A stretch of 52,812 bases of DNA from contig CAJMSZ010000015.1 of NCBI GenBank assembly GCA_905216215.1, positions 1 to 52,812 of the forward strand. Reading direction: 5' to 3'. The DNA is from an uncultured bacterium. Lineage in GTDB: Bacteria; Bacillota; Clostridia; Lachnospirales; Lachnospiraceae. Below are positions 33,198-41,322 of the stretch, one piece after another; within the stretch, counting starts at the first letter, position 1, and each line of letters begins with the position of its first letter. Both the position numbers and the translations under genes were made by a program. The notes under the pieces are model-generated. The model saw only the letters and a list, made by a program, of their open reading frames with translations. It had not been told where the DNA came from and ran no database searches.

Positions 33198-33748
33198 CGT
33201 ATTTCCTGCTTTCTTTCTAATATCGCCTGAATCATTTTTCCATTCTTTATCTGGTAATCAAAATAATCTCCTCCCAAAAAATGACTTCCAAGAGCCATAA
33301 TCGTGCCTCCATGAACCACAATACTTACCCGTTCTGCTCCTTCAGGCAGCATGGCAATCATTTTCTCCATACCAGAGACGCAACGTTCTATGAACTGTTC
33401 CCTGCTTTCTCCATCCGGAAATGCAATGGTTCCACCACTGTCAATCCATGCCTGATAATCTGAATTTCCGCTTAATTCTTTGTACGTTTTTCCTTCGAAC
33501 CGTCCAAAGTCGATTTCATTCCACTCCGGTATTTCAATCAACTGCTTCCCCGGATAAATCAAAGCTGCCGTAGTCTTACACCGTTTCAGGGCGCTGGTAA
33601 ATATGATATCTGACTCCGGGTAATATCCGGAAGCTGCCAGACTCAGAATTTCCTGTTTTCCTTCTTCTGTCAAATCCTCATCTGTATATCCAAGGTATCG
33701 GCCTTCCTGATTCGCCTTTGTTTTCCCATGGCGAATCAGAAACAACAT
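33179..33748 (-). CDS. cobC: Alpha-ribazole phosphatase, histidine phosphatase family
   Basis: 189 residues. LFLIRHGKTKANQEGRYLG gives the catalytic His, with FTSALKRCKTTA, NEIDFGRFEGKTYKEL and VVHGGTIMAL completing the family. It removes phosphate from alpha-ribazole phosphate or from adenosylcobalamin phosphate. The start is taken as the ATG sharing one base with the stop of the upstream gene (TAATG), because the family begins at this residue; an ATG nine codons earlier is possible, and neither has a strong ribosome site. Confidence 0.88.
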   Translation of the reverse strand: MLFLIRHGKTKANQEGRYLGYTDEDLTEEGKQEILSLAASGYYPESDIIFTSALKRCKTTAALIYPGKQLIEIPEWNEIDFGRFEGKTYKELSGNSDYQAWIDSGGTIAFPDGESREQFIERCVSGMEKMIAMLPEGAERVSIVVHGGTIMALGSHFLGGDYFDYQIKNGKMIQAILERKQEIRCSIIS

Positions 33749-34119
33749 TATTTGATTTTCTGACCCATTCCGCATATCACTCTCACCACTTCCTCTGCCT
33801 GCTGTGCAATGGCAATCAACATTCGCCCTGTCCGTTCCCGATATGCTCTCTCAAATGCATCCATAGGAACCAGTCCATTTCCAATCTCATCGCTGATAAA
33901 AATACAGTCCTTATGGGTCTGAAGATATTCTGCCAGTTTTTCTTCCGGCTTCGCGTTTTCCTTTAGCATCTCTCTGACCCACAGATGAAAATGGTTGATA
34001 ATCACCTGCTCTGCCACATCCGGCAGGCAAGCCTCTGCCACATACCAGTTTTCTGTCTGATATGTCCTCCGTACATACTGTAATTTTCCCTGTCCATAAC
34101 CACCTACAATTAATTTCAT
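33748..34119 (-). CDS. Short CobU-like protein with defective P-loop
   Basis: 123 residues, about two thirds of a normal CobU. It starts MKLIVGGYGQGKLQYV where CobU has GGxxSGKS; the residue after Lys is Leu, so the phosphate-binding Ser/Thr is missing. The part ISDEIGNGLVPMDAFERAYRERTGRML matches the CobU segment around SNEVG-GIVP. The middle, with the guanylylated-histidine region, is absent or unrecognisable. A full CobU lies two genes upstream, so this is a diverged second copy. It could assist CobU or CobS, bind a corrinoid, or be vestigial. An AGAGGAAG site and TAATG coupling to cobC suggest it is translated. Confidence 0.65.
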   Translation of the reverse strand: MKLIVGGYGQGKLQYVRRTYQTENWYVAEACLPDVAEQVIINHFHLWVREMLKENAKPEEKLAEYLQTHKDCIFISDEIGNGLVPMDAFERAYRERTGRMLIAIAQQAEEVVRVICGMGQKIK

Positions 34120-34161
34120 TCTGCTTCCTCTTGTTTCTTATTTTTCCGTTTTCTCGTTTTA

Positions 34162-34926
34162 TCATTTCAGAATACAGATACACGCTGCCATTACTGCCAT
34201 TGCGCCTTCACATACAGTCACAAAATATCCTGCGGTATCCCCGGTAATGCCACCCAGCTCTTTTTTCGTCTTTCGATAATAGTACCAGAAGACAACAAAT
34301 GCTGTTCCTGCAATCAGACTTCCTGTTGTCACGGACTGGATCAACATAAATATCACGCATGCAATGCATTGTAACACCAAAATATTCCGCACAGTTCTAG
34401 TTCTTGACACTTCATCAAAAGTATGAAGCATTCCATTTTTCTTTGCCTTCGGAAACATCAGTACTGCAACTCCGCTTAAGGCCCGTGACAGGAAAAAACC
34501 TGCACATAAAATTCGATAAATATCTATATCCTGCACTTCCGAATAAGCAGCCAGATATATCAGGCCGTAAAGCGCCAGCATAATCACTGCAAATGCCCCA
34601 ATGTGAGAGTCCTTCAATATTTCCAGCTTCCGTTCCTTTTCCTGATAGGAATGAAACGCATCCATCGTATCCATGAAGCCATCCACGTGAAAGCCACCAG
34701 AAACAGCAAGGGGGATAACCGCGCACATAAGTACCTGGCAGAAGCTTCCGATGTCCAACTTCCGACAAAGCACTGCCCAGCCATATAGCAGCAGCCCAAT
34801 CACACCACCTATCCACGGAAAAAAGCACATCATATATTTCATATCTTCTTCCTTCCACTCAAACTGTGGAACCGGAATTTTAGAATAAACAGAAAAAGCT
34901 ATAACAAATGATTTAAGAATAGACAT
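34162..34926 (-). CDS. cobS: Adenosylcobinamide-GDP ribazoletransferase
   Basis: 254-residue membrane protein, about six hydrophobic segments. SGGFHVDGFMDTMDAFHSYQEKERKLEILKDSHIGAFA holds the metal-binding DG-x-D-x-x-D pattern and the conserved DSHIGAF. It joins alpha-ribazole phosphate to GDP-cobinamide at the membrane. It overlaps cobU by 14 bases, with AAGGAGC upstream of the ATG. Confidence 0.95.
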   Translation of the reverse strand: MSILKSFVIAFSVYSKIPVPQFEWKEEDMKYMMCFFPWIGGVIGLLLYGWAVLCRKLDIGSFCQVLMCAVIPLAVSGGFHVDGFMDTMDAFHSYQEKERKLEILKDSHIGAFAVIMLALYGLIYLAAYSEVQDIDIYRILCAGFFLSRALSGVAVLMFPKAKKNGMLHTFDEVSRTRTVRNILVLQCIACVIFMLIQSVTTGSLIAGTAFVVFWYYYRKTKKELGGITGDTAGYFVTVCEGAMAVMAACICILK

Positions 34927-35467
34927 TCTGCTTTGCTCCTTTCATCCAAACCGGGATTCCCACTACTACTTCTACAACCTTATCTGCCTTCCGGGCAAGT
35001 GAAGTATTAATTTTTCCCAAAGAACAGATATAATCCATTGTTGTGGCATCGTAATTTGTTCCTTCTTCTGAAACATTGTTGGTAACAATAACCAGTTCGC
35101 CCACCTTGTCCTGCAATACCTGTATTCCCTGTAAAATCCGGGAAACTACCAGATTCTTTTCACAGATTCCCTGGTCCGTAAACATTTCGTTTGCAACCAG
35201 ATTCGACATACATTCCAATAAAACAACACCGTCACGCTCCATTCCCGTGTCCAACGTATTTTCTATCTTTGATGAACATTCTATGGTCTGAAAGCCTTTT
35301 CCCCTTCTTTGTGTTCTGTGTTTTTCTACCTTCTTTTTTCCTTCCTCGTCATACACTTTCATGGTTGCAATGTAATATTTTTCCCGCGCGCCGGCAATTT
35401 TTTCTACATATTGTTCTGCAAAAGCAGATTTTCCGCTTCCGCTTCCACCGATTATCAATGTCATCAT
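34913..35467 (-). CDS. cobU: Adenosylcobinamide kinase / adenosylcobinamide-phosphate guanylyltransferase
   Basis: 184 residues with an intact P-loop (GGSGSGKSAFAE), KYYIATMKVYDEE, the His of KHRTQRRGKGF (the likely guanylylated residue), LLECMSNLVANEMF and TNNVSEEGTNYD. It phosphorylates cobinamide and attaches GMP. The start is the first of two ATGs just after the cobT stop, with GAAAGG upstream; the longer frame inside cobT is not coding. Confidence 0.94.
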   Translation of the reverse strand: MMTLIIGGSGSGKSAFAEQYVEKIAGAREKYYIATMKVYDEEGKKKVEKHRTQRRGKGFQTIECSSKIENTLDTGMERDGVVLLECMSNLVANEMFTDQGICEKNLVVSRILQGIQVLQDKVGELVIVTNNVSEEGTNYDATTMDYICSLGKINTSLARKADKVVEVVVGIPVWMKGAKQNVYS

Positions 35468-35471
35468 CTTA

Positions 35472-36536
35472 TTAAAACCTTTCATAAGGCTGGATTTCGA
35501 TATCCTGAAATGTAGTTTTTTCCACGTACACACAAAGCGCCATGTCAAGAAGCGCAAACAGCATCACTGCCCCTGTTCCTTCTCCAAGCGCCAGACCTGC
35601 ATCAATCACAGGGTGTAAATCCAGCTCCTTCATTAACTTTTCAAACGCAGGTTCTTTTCCTTTGTGTGACGGGAGAAGATATTCCCTGACACCGGGATAC
35701 ATCCGTTCTGCCACAAGTGCTGCAGCAAAACTGATGACTCCATCAAGCACAATAGGCACATGATGAACAGCTCCCCCAATGCACACTCCGGCAAGCCCGG
35801 CAATATCAAGTCCTCCAACGGTTCTCAACACTTCAAAGGGCTCCGCCTCATAAAGATGGTATTTCTCTATCGCTTCCCGGATAACCTGTTGTTTCCGGAT
35901 CAGTCCGGCATCACTAAGTCCTGCGCCCCGTCCGGTTACCTGCTCTGCCTCACACTTAAGAAGTGAGGCAATCACTGCACTGCTTGTAGTCGTATTTCCG
36001 ATGCCCATCTCTCCGGTGGCAAGTATCTGATATCCCTTTTCCTTATATTCTGCCACCAGACTGATTCCTGTATGAATAGCCTGCCATGCCTCTTCGGGAG
36101 TCATTGCCGGTTCTTTACGGAAATTTCGTGTGCCTTTTCTCACAGACCTCGGAAGAAGCCCCGGAATCACTTCCCGGGTATTGATTCCAATATCAATGGG
36201 AATCACATCCGTTCCAATAGAAGCCGCCATTTTCCCCACAGAAGAAAGTCCTTTCGTCATTTCCTTTGCCACAGCCGCAGTCACTTCCTGACCGCTCTGG
36301 CTAATGCCCTCTTCTACGATTCCATTATCTGCGCACATGACAAGCACTGCCTTTTTCTCCAGATGAATTTGGGATTCTCCGGTAATGGCACCAATCTTGG
36401 AAATAAGTTTTTCAAATAATCCCATTCCATCCAATGGTTTCGCCACCATATCCCAGTTCTTCTGTACCTGACTGCGCGCCCCTTCATCCAGCTTTGTGAT
36501 CACAATCTGTTCTTGTATATTCTGATACTTTTTCAA
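35472..36536 (-). CDS. cobT: Nicotinate-nucleotide-dimethylbenzimidazole phosphoribosyltransferase
   Basis: 354 residues. VMCADNGIVEEGISQSGQ, GEMGIGNTTTSSA, GRGAGLSDAGL and LGEGTGAV with the probable catalytic Glu319 are all conserved. It makes alpha-ribazole phosphate from a base and nicotinate mononucleotide. No dimethylbenzimidazole synthesis gene (bza or bluB) is in the window, so the lower base may be imported or different. The start is a TTG at 36536 with GGAGG eight bases before it, four bases after the cbiP stop. Confidence 0.96.
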   Translation of the reverse strand: MKKYQNIQEQIVITKLDEGARSQVQKNWDMVAKPLDGMGLFEKLISKIGAITGESQIHLEKKAVLVMCADNGIVEEGISQSGQEVTAAVAKEMTKGLSSVGKMAASIGTDVIPIDIGINTREVIPGLLPRSVRKGTRNFRKEPAMTPEEAWQAIHTGISLVAEYKEKGYQILATGEMGIGNTTTSSAVIASLLKCEAEQVTGRGAGLSDAGLIRKQQVIREAIEKYHLYEAEPFEVLRTVGGLDIAGLAGVCIGGAVHHVPIVLDGVISFAAALVAERMYPGVREYLLPSHKGKEPAFEKLMKELDLHPVIDAGLALGEGTGAVMLFALLDMALCVYVEKTTFQDIEIQPYERF

Positions 36537-36539
36537 GCC

Positions 36540-38021
36540 TTATTCCTCCAGTCTGGCTTCTCTGAGCATTCCATAAATGGCATCCATATCCAGATACGCC
36601 CGGAGTGTATCTGCCAGCTTATCATACTGCATCGCTTTAAACGCCTGATAGTCTGAAAACTCCATGTGCTCCATTGTTATGCCCTTCTTCTTTGCCAACG
36701 CTTCTACTATGCGTACTGCCATTTCACCCTGGTCAAACAGACCATGTACATAAGACCCATACACCTGTGCCTTTTCATCGGATACCATAACTGCATTACA
36801 TAGACTTCCATCCTCCCAAAAGGTCTTTCCCATGTGAATCTCATATCCCTGATATGGAAGCTTCGAAATGCACTGAAATACCCCCTTCTGCTGATTTAAA
36901 TTACCATTTGTCTGACATCTGGTCTTTTCCTTTTCTATCACAGTGTATAGTGGAAGCAGTCCCATTCCATTTAATTCTCCGCCCTCTTCTACCTCATAAG
37001 GGTCTGATATCCGCATGCCAAGCATCTGATAGCCACCGCAGATTCCACAGATTGGAATCTTCTCTGACCATTTCTTCACAGCCGCCTCCAGTCCATTCTG
37101 ACGCATCCATTTCAAATCCCCCATAGTATTCTTGCTTCCCGGAAGGAAAATCAAATCCGGGCTTTGCAGCTCGCTGACGGAAGTAACATAGCGCACGGAA
37201 ACTCCCTTTATCTGTTCAAATACATTAAAATCAGTGAAATTCGAAATTCTGGGATAACGGATTATGGCAATATCAATCCAGTCTGTCTCTTTCTTATCAA
37301 ATCTATCTGTCAGACTGTCCTCATCCTCCAGTGACAAATCCATGTAAGGAATCACTCCCACAACCGGAACCTGTCCCTTTTCTTCCAGAATCTCAATTCC
37401 AGGGTCAAGAATAGACTTATCCCCCCGAAATTTGTTGATAATCAGACCTTTTACCCTTGCTTTTTCCTCGTCTGCAAGCAAAGATAAGGTTCCAAGAAGC
37501 TGGGCAAACACCCCGCCTCTGTCAATATCCCCTGCCAGAAGAACCGGTGCATCCACCATCTCAGCCATTCCCATATTTACAATATCATTTTCCCGCAGAT
37601 TAATCTCTGCCGGACTTCCCGCACCTTCAATGACAATAATATCTGCCTCCGCTTCCAGCTTTCGGAACGCTTTCTTGATATCTGGTATCAGTTTTGTCTT
37701 ATAAGCAAAATAATCTTTTGCGCTCATATTTCCCAGAACTTCTCCATTCACAATGACCTGAGAGCCGGTGTGATTGGTGGGCTTTAGCAGAATGGGATTC
37801 ATACATACCATAGGATGGATTCCTGCCGCCTCTGCCTGCATAACTTGGGCACGTCCCATTTCCAGCCCCTCCTCTGTAATAAAGGAATTGAGTGCCATAT
37901 TCTGGGATTTAAAGGGCGCAACCCGATATCCATCCTGCTTAAAAATGCGACAAAGTCCTGCTGCCAGAAGACTTTTCCCTGCATTTGACATGGTTCCCTG
38001 CACCATAATTACTTTCGCCAT
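36540..38021 (-). CDS. cbiP: Cobyric acid synthase
   Basis: 493 residues: N-terminal amide-forming ATPase domain (GTMSNAGKS P-loop; APFKSQNMALNS; MCMNPILLKPT; EGAGSPAEINL) and C-terminal glutamine amidotransferase domain (Cys in CGICGGYQMLG; YGSYVHGLFD with the His). It amidates four side chains of adenosylcobyrinate diamide. It begins eight bases after the YkgJ-like gene. Confidence 0.97.
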   Translation of the reverse strand: MAKVIMVQGTMSNAGKSLLAAGLCRIFKQDGYRVAPFKSQNMALNSFITEEGLEMGRAQVMQAEAAGIHPMVCMNPILLKPTNHTGSQVIVNGEVLGNMSAKDYFAYKTKLIPDIKKAFRKLEAEADIIVIEGAGSPAEINLRENDIVNMGMAEMVDAPVLLAGDIDRGGVFAQLLGTLSLLADEEKARVKGLIINKFRGDKSILDPGIEILEEKGQVPVVGVIPYMDLSLEDEDSLTDRFDKKETDWIDIAIIRYPRISNFTDFNVFEQIKGVSVRYVTSVSELQSPDLIFLPGSKNTMGDLKWMRQNGLEAAVKKWSEKIPICGICGGYQMLGMRISDPYEVEEGGELNGMGLLPLYTVIEKEKTRCQTNGNLNQQKGVFQCISKLPYQGYEIHMGKTFWEDGSLCNAVMVSDEKAQVYGSYVHGLFDQGEMAVRIVEALAKKKGITMEHMEFSDYQAFKAMQYDKLADTLRAYLDMDAIYGMLREARLEE

Positions 38022-38029
38022 ACTCTCTT

Positions 38030-38665
38030 TTACCCTTTCTTCATCCGTTCTTCAAACTCTGTATAGAAATCATCCCCATAAGGTGTCAGATAGAATCTGT
38101 GTAAAATCTGGAGGTCAATTTCCCTTGCCTTCTCCGGCTGTCTTGCAATCAGCGTTTCCATATCTTTCAAATAATAATGCCACTTGTTTACAAAGTCCTC
38201 ATACCGGTTAAATTCCGGAGTGTCTATCCACTTCTTTACCTTCACTTTCGTCCGGTTCTGTTTCCTGCACTCATTTGTCTGCAGGAAATACTGAAAACCT
38301 CCATTTGCATAATATCTTCCAAGCGGAAACAGTCTGCAGATTCCCGGCCGGAAGGAATGAATCTTACATCTTCCTTCCGCATTTAGGAAAGCACAGCACT
38401 CCCGCTTCCCCTGCATTCTCAGGTTAGGCAATATGATTCCATCTACCACATTTAGTTCCAAATAGCTTGCAAGCAATGCTTCAAAATTCTGATTTAAGCC
38501 TTTTGAAAGCCGATGCACATCCAGTGGATCTAATATAATCGACTGACCCATTCCACAGCAACAGGCAGAACAGCCTTCACAGTCTCCGCAGTCTGCCTTG
38601 ACCAAATCGTTGCTTCCATACAGCTTTCCATCGGAAATTTCTTTTAAATCTACGTTTCTCTTCAT
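38030..38665 (-). CDS. YkgJ-family cysteine cluster protein
   Basis: 211 residues. A dense N-terminal cluster, CGDCEGCSACCCGMG (Cys26, 29, 32, 35, 36, 37), is followed by CCAFLNAEGRCKIHSFRPGICRLFPLG and TNECRKQN, the pattern of the YkgJ zinc- or iron-chelate-binding family. The ATG at 38665 has GGGAGTG eight bases upstream. Its job is unknown. It is the first gene packed against cbiP, which suggests a role in metal handling for the corrin pathway (for example cobalt or Fe-S supply), but that is inference. Confidence 0.8.
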   Translation of the reverse strand: MKRNVDLKEISDGKLYGSNDLVKADCGDCEGCSACCCGMGQSIILDPLDVHRLSKGLNQNFEALLASYLELNVVDGIILPNLRMQGKRECCAFLNAEGRCKIHSFRPGICRLFPLGRYYANGGFQYFLQTNECRKQNRTKVKVKKWIDTPEFNRYEDFVNKWHYYLKDMETLIARQPEKAREIDLQILHRFYLTPYGDDFYTEFEERMKKG

Positions 38666-38716
38666 CTTTGTGACACTCCCTTTGTCTACAGACCTTCTAT
38701 ACATAATACATCCTGA

Positions 38717-39610
38717 TTATACACCTTCCAGGGTAAATGGCGGAATGAAGCTTTCCTCTGCCGTATCCCCTTCCTGGATATATGCCTGCGTAACTCCAAT
38801 GGAAACTGCATAGTCCACCAGCCAGTCATATACCTTTTCCTTCACCTTCCGGTTCAGTTCGGGATACCGCTCTGCATCCAGTGAATCAAGTGGAGTATAC
38901 TGGTTCATAAGGCTCATATAAATGCTGTCTCCATAAGTGCTATATAAATAGCTTACAATTCTTTTTGCATCTTCCAGACATCCCGGCAACAACAAGTGAC
39001 GCACAATGACTCCCTTTGTCATGATTCCGTTTTCATGAAACTTGGGACTTCCCACCTGTCTCACCATTTCCGCCAGAGCTGCCCTTGCTTTTTCCGGGTA
39101 GTCCTCCGCGAAAGAATACCGCTTCGCGTGTCTGGGGTTCCAATACTTAAAATCGGGAAGATAGATATCCACATAACCATCTAACAGTTTCAGTGTTTCT
39201 ACTTCTTCATATCCACTGGTATTATAGACAATTGGTACGGTAAGTCCCTTTTCCCTTGCCATCTGAAGCGCCATCCGAATCTGCGGCACAAAATGTGTGG
39301 GTGTCACCAGATTGATATTATTGGCCCCCTTTGCTTCCAGCTCCAGAAAAATTTCGGACAGCCGCTCAATCGAAATACATTTTCCTACTTCACCTGTCGC
39401 TATCTGGTGATTCTGGCAGAACACACACCGCAGGGTACATCCTGTAAAGAATACGGTTCCAGAACCCTTCTCCCCGGAAATACATGGCTCCTCCCACATA
39501 TGAAGTGCCGCCCTTGCCACTCTGACCTGCTCTGTTTCTCCGCAAAATCCATATTTTCCATTTTCCCGGTCTGCCATACAATGTCTCGGGCAAAGCCTGC
39601 ATGCTGCCAT
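38717..39610 (-). CDS. pflX: Radical SAM protein, PflX / PFL-activase-like
   Basis: 297 residues. The radical SAM triad is Cys58, 62, 65 in GCTLRCVFC, preceded by a conserved second cysteine set (CRLCPRHC and GFCGE). NNINLVTPTHFVPQ, YNTSGYE and YLPDFKYW are typical of the PflX/COG1313 group, whose reaction is unknown. It lies 51 bases upstream of the YkgJ-like gene and has its own promoter, so it may be the first gene of the cobalamin transcript. A corrin-related role is not shown. Start: ATG with GTGAGGA seven bases before it. Confidence 0.85.
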   Translation of the reverse strand: MAACRLCPRHCMADRENGKYGFCGETEQVRVARAALHMWEEPCISGEKGSGTVFFTGCTLRCVFCQNHQIATGEVGKCISIERLSEIFLELEAKGANNINLVTPTHFVPQIRMALQMAREKGLTVPIVYNTSGYEEVETLKLLDGYVDIYLPDFKYWNPRHAKRYSFAEDYPEKARAALAEMVRQVGSPKFHENGIMTKGVIVRHLLLPGCLEDAKRIVSYLYSTYGDSIYMSLMNQYTPLDSLDAERYPELNRKVKEKVYDWLVDYAVSIGVTQAYIQEGDTAEESFIPPFTLEGV

Positions 39611-39664
39611 GGACTGTTCCTCACTCTCTATCTTTTACTTATTTGTGATAAATCAATTGTACCC

Positions 39665-39693
39665 ATTATATCTTTTCTTGTCATCAGAAACAA
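39665..39693 (-). promoter_or_regulatory. Promoter of the pflX-cobalamin unit
   Basis: Minus-strand TTGTTT (39688-39693), 17 bases, TATAAT (39665-39670), about 55 bases before the pflX start. No B12 box or other aptamer motif is visible in the 155-base divergent gap. Confidence 0.55.
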
Positions 39694-39766
39694 TATTTTT
39701 ACTGGTATTTTTCGTATAAGGGTGCTAAACTTATGGATAGAATATATTTTCACTGGAGGTAGGAAG

Positions 39767-40213
39767 ATGAGTAAAATTGATGAAGTAAGAAGCGCAATGG
39801 TCGCTGCCATGAAAGCAAAAGATAAAGACACAAAGGAAACCTTATCTGCTCTCCTTGCTGCACTGAAGAACAAGGCAATCGACAAGAGAGCAGACCTAAC
39901 CGAAGAGGAAGAAATTCAGGTTATTTTAAAAGAAATCAAGCAGACAAAGGAAACGTTGGAAATGACTCCTTCTGACCGCACGGATATTATTGACGAATGC
40001 AAGAAACGTCTTGCTGTACTGGAAAACTATGCTCCTAAAATGATGGATGAAACAGAAATCAAAGAAGTGATTGCATCTGTTCTGACAAAGCTCGAAATCG
40101 AAACACCAGTTGCAAAAGACAAGGGCCGCATTATGAAAGAATTAATGCCTCAGGTAAAAGGCAAAGCCGATGGTTCTCTGGTAAACCAGGTTCTTATGGG
40201 AATGCTGCAGTAA
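39767..40213 (+). CDS. yqeY: GatB/YqeY domain protein
   Basis: 148 residues, the usual length. The helical YqeY pattern is complete: DEVRSAMVAAMKAKDK near the start, EEIQVILKEIKQTKETLEM, ENYAPKMMDETEIKEVI, and the C-terminal KGRIMKELMPQVKGKADGSLVNQ typical of the GatB tail domain. It is thought to interact with tRNA or amidotransferase machinery, without proven function. ATG 39767 follows GGAGGTAGGA; a strong terminator ends the gene. Confidence 0.93.
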   Translation: MSKIDEVRSAMVAAMKAKDKDTKETLSALLAALKNKAIDKRADLTEEEEIQVILKEIKQTKETLEMTPSDRTDIIDECKKRLAVLENYAPKMMDETEIKEVIASVLTKLEIETPVAKDKGRIMKELMPQVKGKADGSLVNQVLMGMLQ

Positions 40214-40231
40214 TACGATTCCCTATAAGTC

Positions 40232-40286
40232 AAAAAAACAGCCTTCCGCGTTAGATTTCATTCTAACCCTGAAAGGCTGTTTTTTT
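40232..40286 (+). terminator. Terminator of yqeY
   Basis: AAAAAAACAGCCTT pairs with AAGGCTGTTTTTTT, and an inner GTTAGA/TCTAAC adds a second stem. The sequence is symmetric enough to stop transcription from both sides. Confidence 0.9.
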
Positions 40287-40307
40287 CTAGCTAAATATCG
40301 AAATAAC

Positions 40308-40433
40308 TCAATTTTTCTTCTCCTTCAGAGATAACCAGCGTTCTTTCGTCATTACATTGGTATGTCCGACACGCACCTCATTCATGATCGGCACCGGTAC
40401 ATCCTCACATGCGTGATGATAGATGACGCCCAT
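40308..40433 (-). CDS. Possible small protein overlapping the ABC-2 permease gene
   Basis: A 41-codon frame starts at an ATG 29 bases inside the 3' end of the permease gene, after GGAG, and covers the gap up to the terminator. It encodes MGVIYHHACEDVPVP, then IMNEVRVGHTNVMTKERW and a Lys-rich end. Composition looks protein-like, but no family is recognised. It may be a real downstream cistron, a fragment of a lost gene, or chance. Confidence 0.25.
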   Translation of the reverse strand: MGVIYHHACEDVPVPIMNEVRVGHTNVMTKERWLSLKEKKN

Positions 40434-41322
40434 CTTTCTCCGGAAGATATGTCATGAAAAAGAAGATAATGCCAAATACCACAATGCTTCCTGCCAGAAG
40501 CATGAACATCTGGTTCACGCTCACGACAGAACCTCGAAACTTTGGATTACAATCCAATGTGTCTCTGATCACAGTAATCATTTCATCCGGTAAATGATTC
40601 TGCTCCATCTCTTCAAATATTCCGCGAAGCATATGATTCTTCAGTAAGGAAGTTCCATATGTGCTTGGCAGATAAGACAGTACTTGTTGCAATCCACTGC
40701 CAAAATTAGAAATCGGCATATAAGCTCCGCATAAGAATCCATAACTAACACTTACGATAGTTCCGACCGCAGAGAGCTGCCCCTGTGAAGTCAGTGGATA
40801 ACAGATAATGCTTGACAGTGTAGTTCCAAATAATACCAGTAAGATTTCATCTAATATTACCCAAAGCACATCAACGGTACTCATATACCAGCCCATTTTG
40901 TACATATATCCAAAACACAGTACAAGTGCAAGTCCATTTACCATAAGCGAATTGACAACGGTAGACAAAAAGTAGCCAAGGTACAGAGTCGCTTTGTTGA
41001 TCGGTGATACATTAAAATCTTTTCTTGTACCATTTGCCCTGTCCTGCACCATCGTAAGATTCACGCAGAATGTTACGGTCACACAGCTTACTGCCAGAAG
41101 CGCCGCCGTAAGCTGTGCCGCAACGGTTCCGTCAATGAGCTTATCCGAAACAGCTACCAGATCAGATATGGCTGATACAAAGGAATCCCTGTACACTTTT
41201 GCCAGAAATGTTGCATATAGCACAATCAAAATCACGGGAGTAATCAAAGAAGAGAATAGCATTCCTTTATCCTTAAAAAATAGTTTTCTGTTTCTGTTCA
41301 TCAATGCCAGTACTGTTTTCAT
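40405..41322 (-). CDS. ABC-2 type transporter permease
   Basis: 305 residues with six hydrophobic segments and the ABC-2 (DrrB/NodJ-like) layout: an N-terminal cytoplasmic stretch, LITPVILIVLYATFLAKVY, an external loop, FCVNLTMVQDRANGTRKDF near the coupling region, and a final helix. It should form an exporter with the ATPase upstream, sharing one base with its stop codon. The cargo (drug, lipid or peptide) is unknown. Confidence 0.85.
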   Translation of the reverse strand: MKTVLALMNRNRKLFFKDKGMLFSSLITPVILIVLYATFLAKVYRDSFVSAISDLVAVSDKLIDGTVAAQLTAALLAVSCVTVTFCVNLTMVQDRANGTRKDFNVSPINKATLYLGYFLSTVVNSLMVNGLALVLCFGYMYKMGWYMSTVDVLWVILDEILLVLFGTTLSSIICYPLTSQGQLSAVGTIVSVSYGFLCGAYMPISNFGSGLQQVLSYLPSTYGTSLLKNHMLRGIFEEMEQNHLPDEMITVIRDTLDCNPKFRGSVVSVNQMFMLLAGSIVVFGIIFFFMTYLPEKDGRHLSSRM

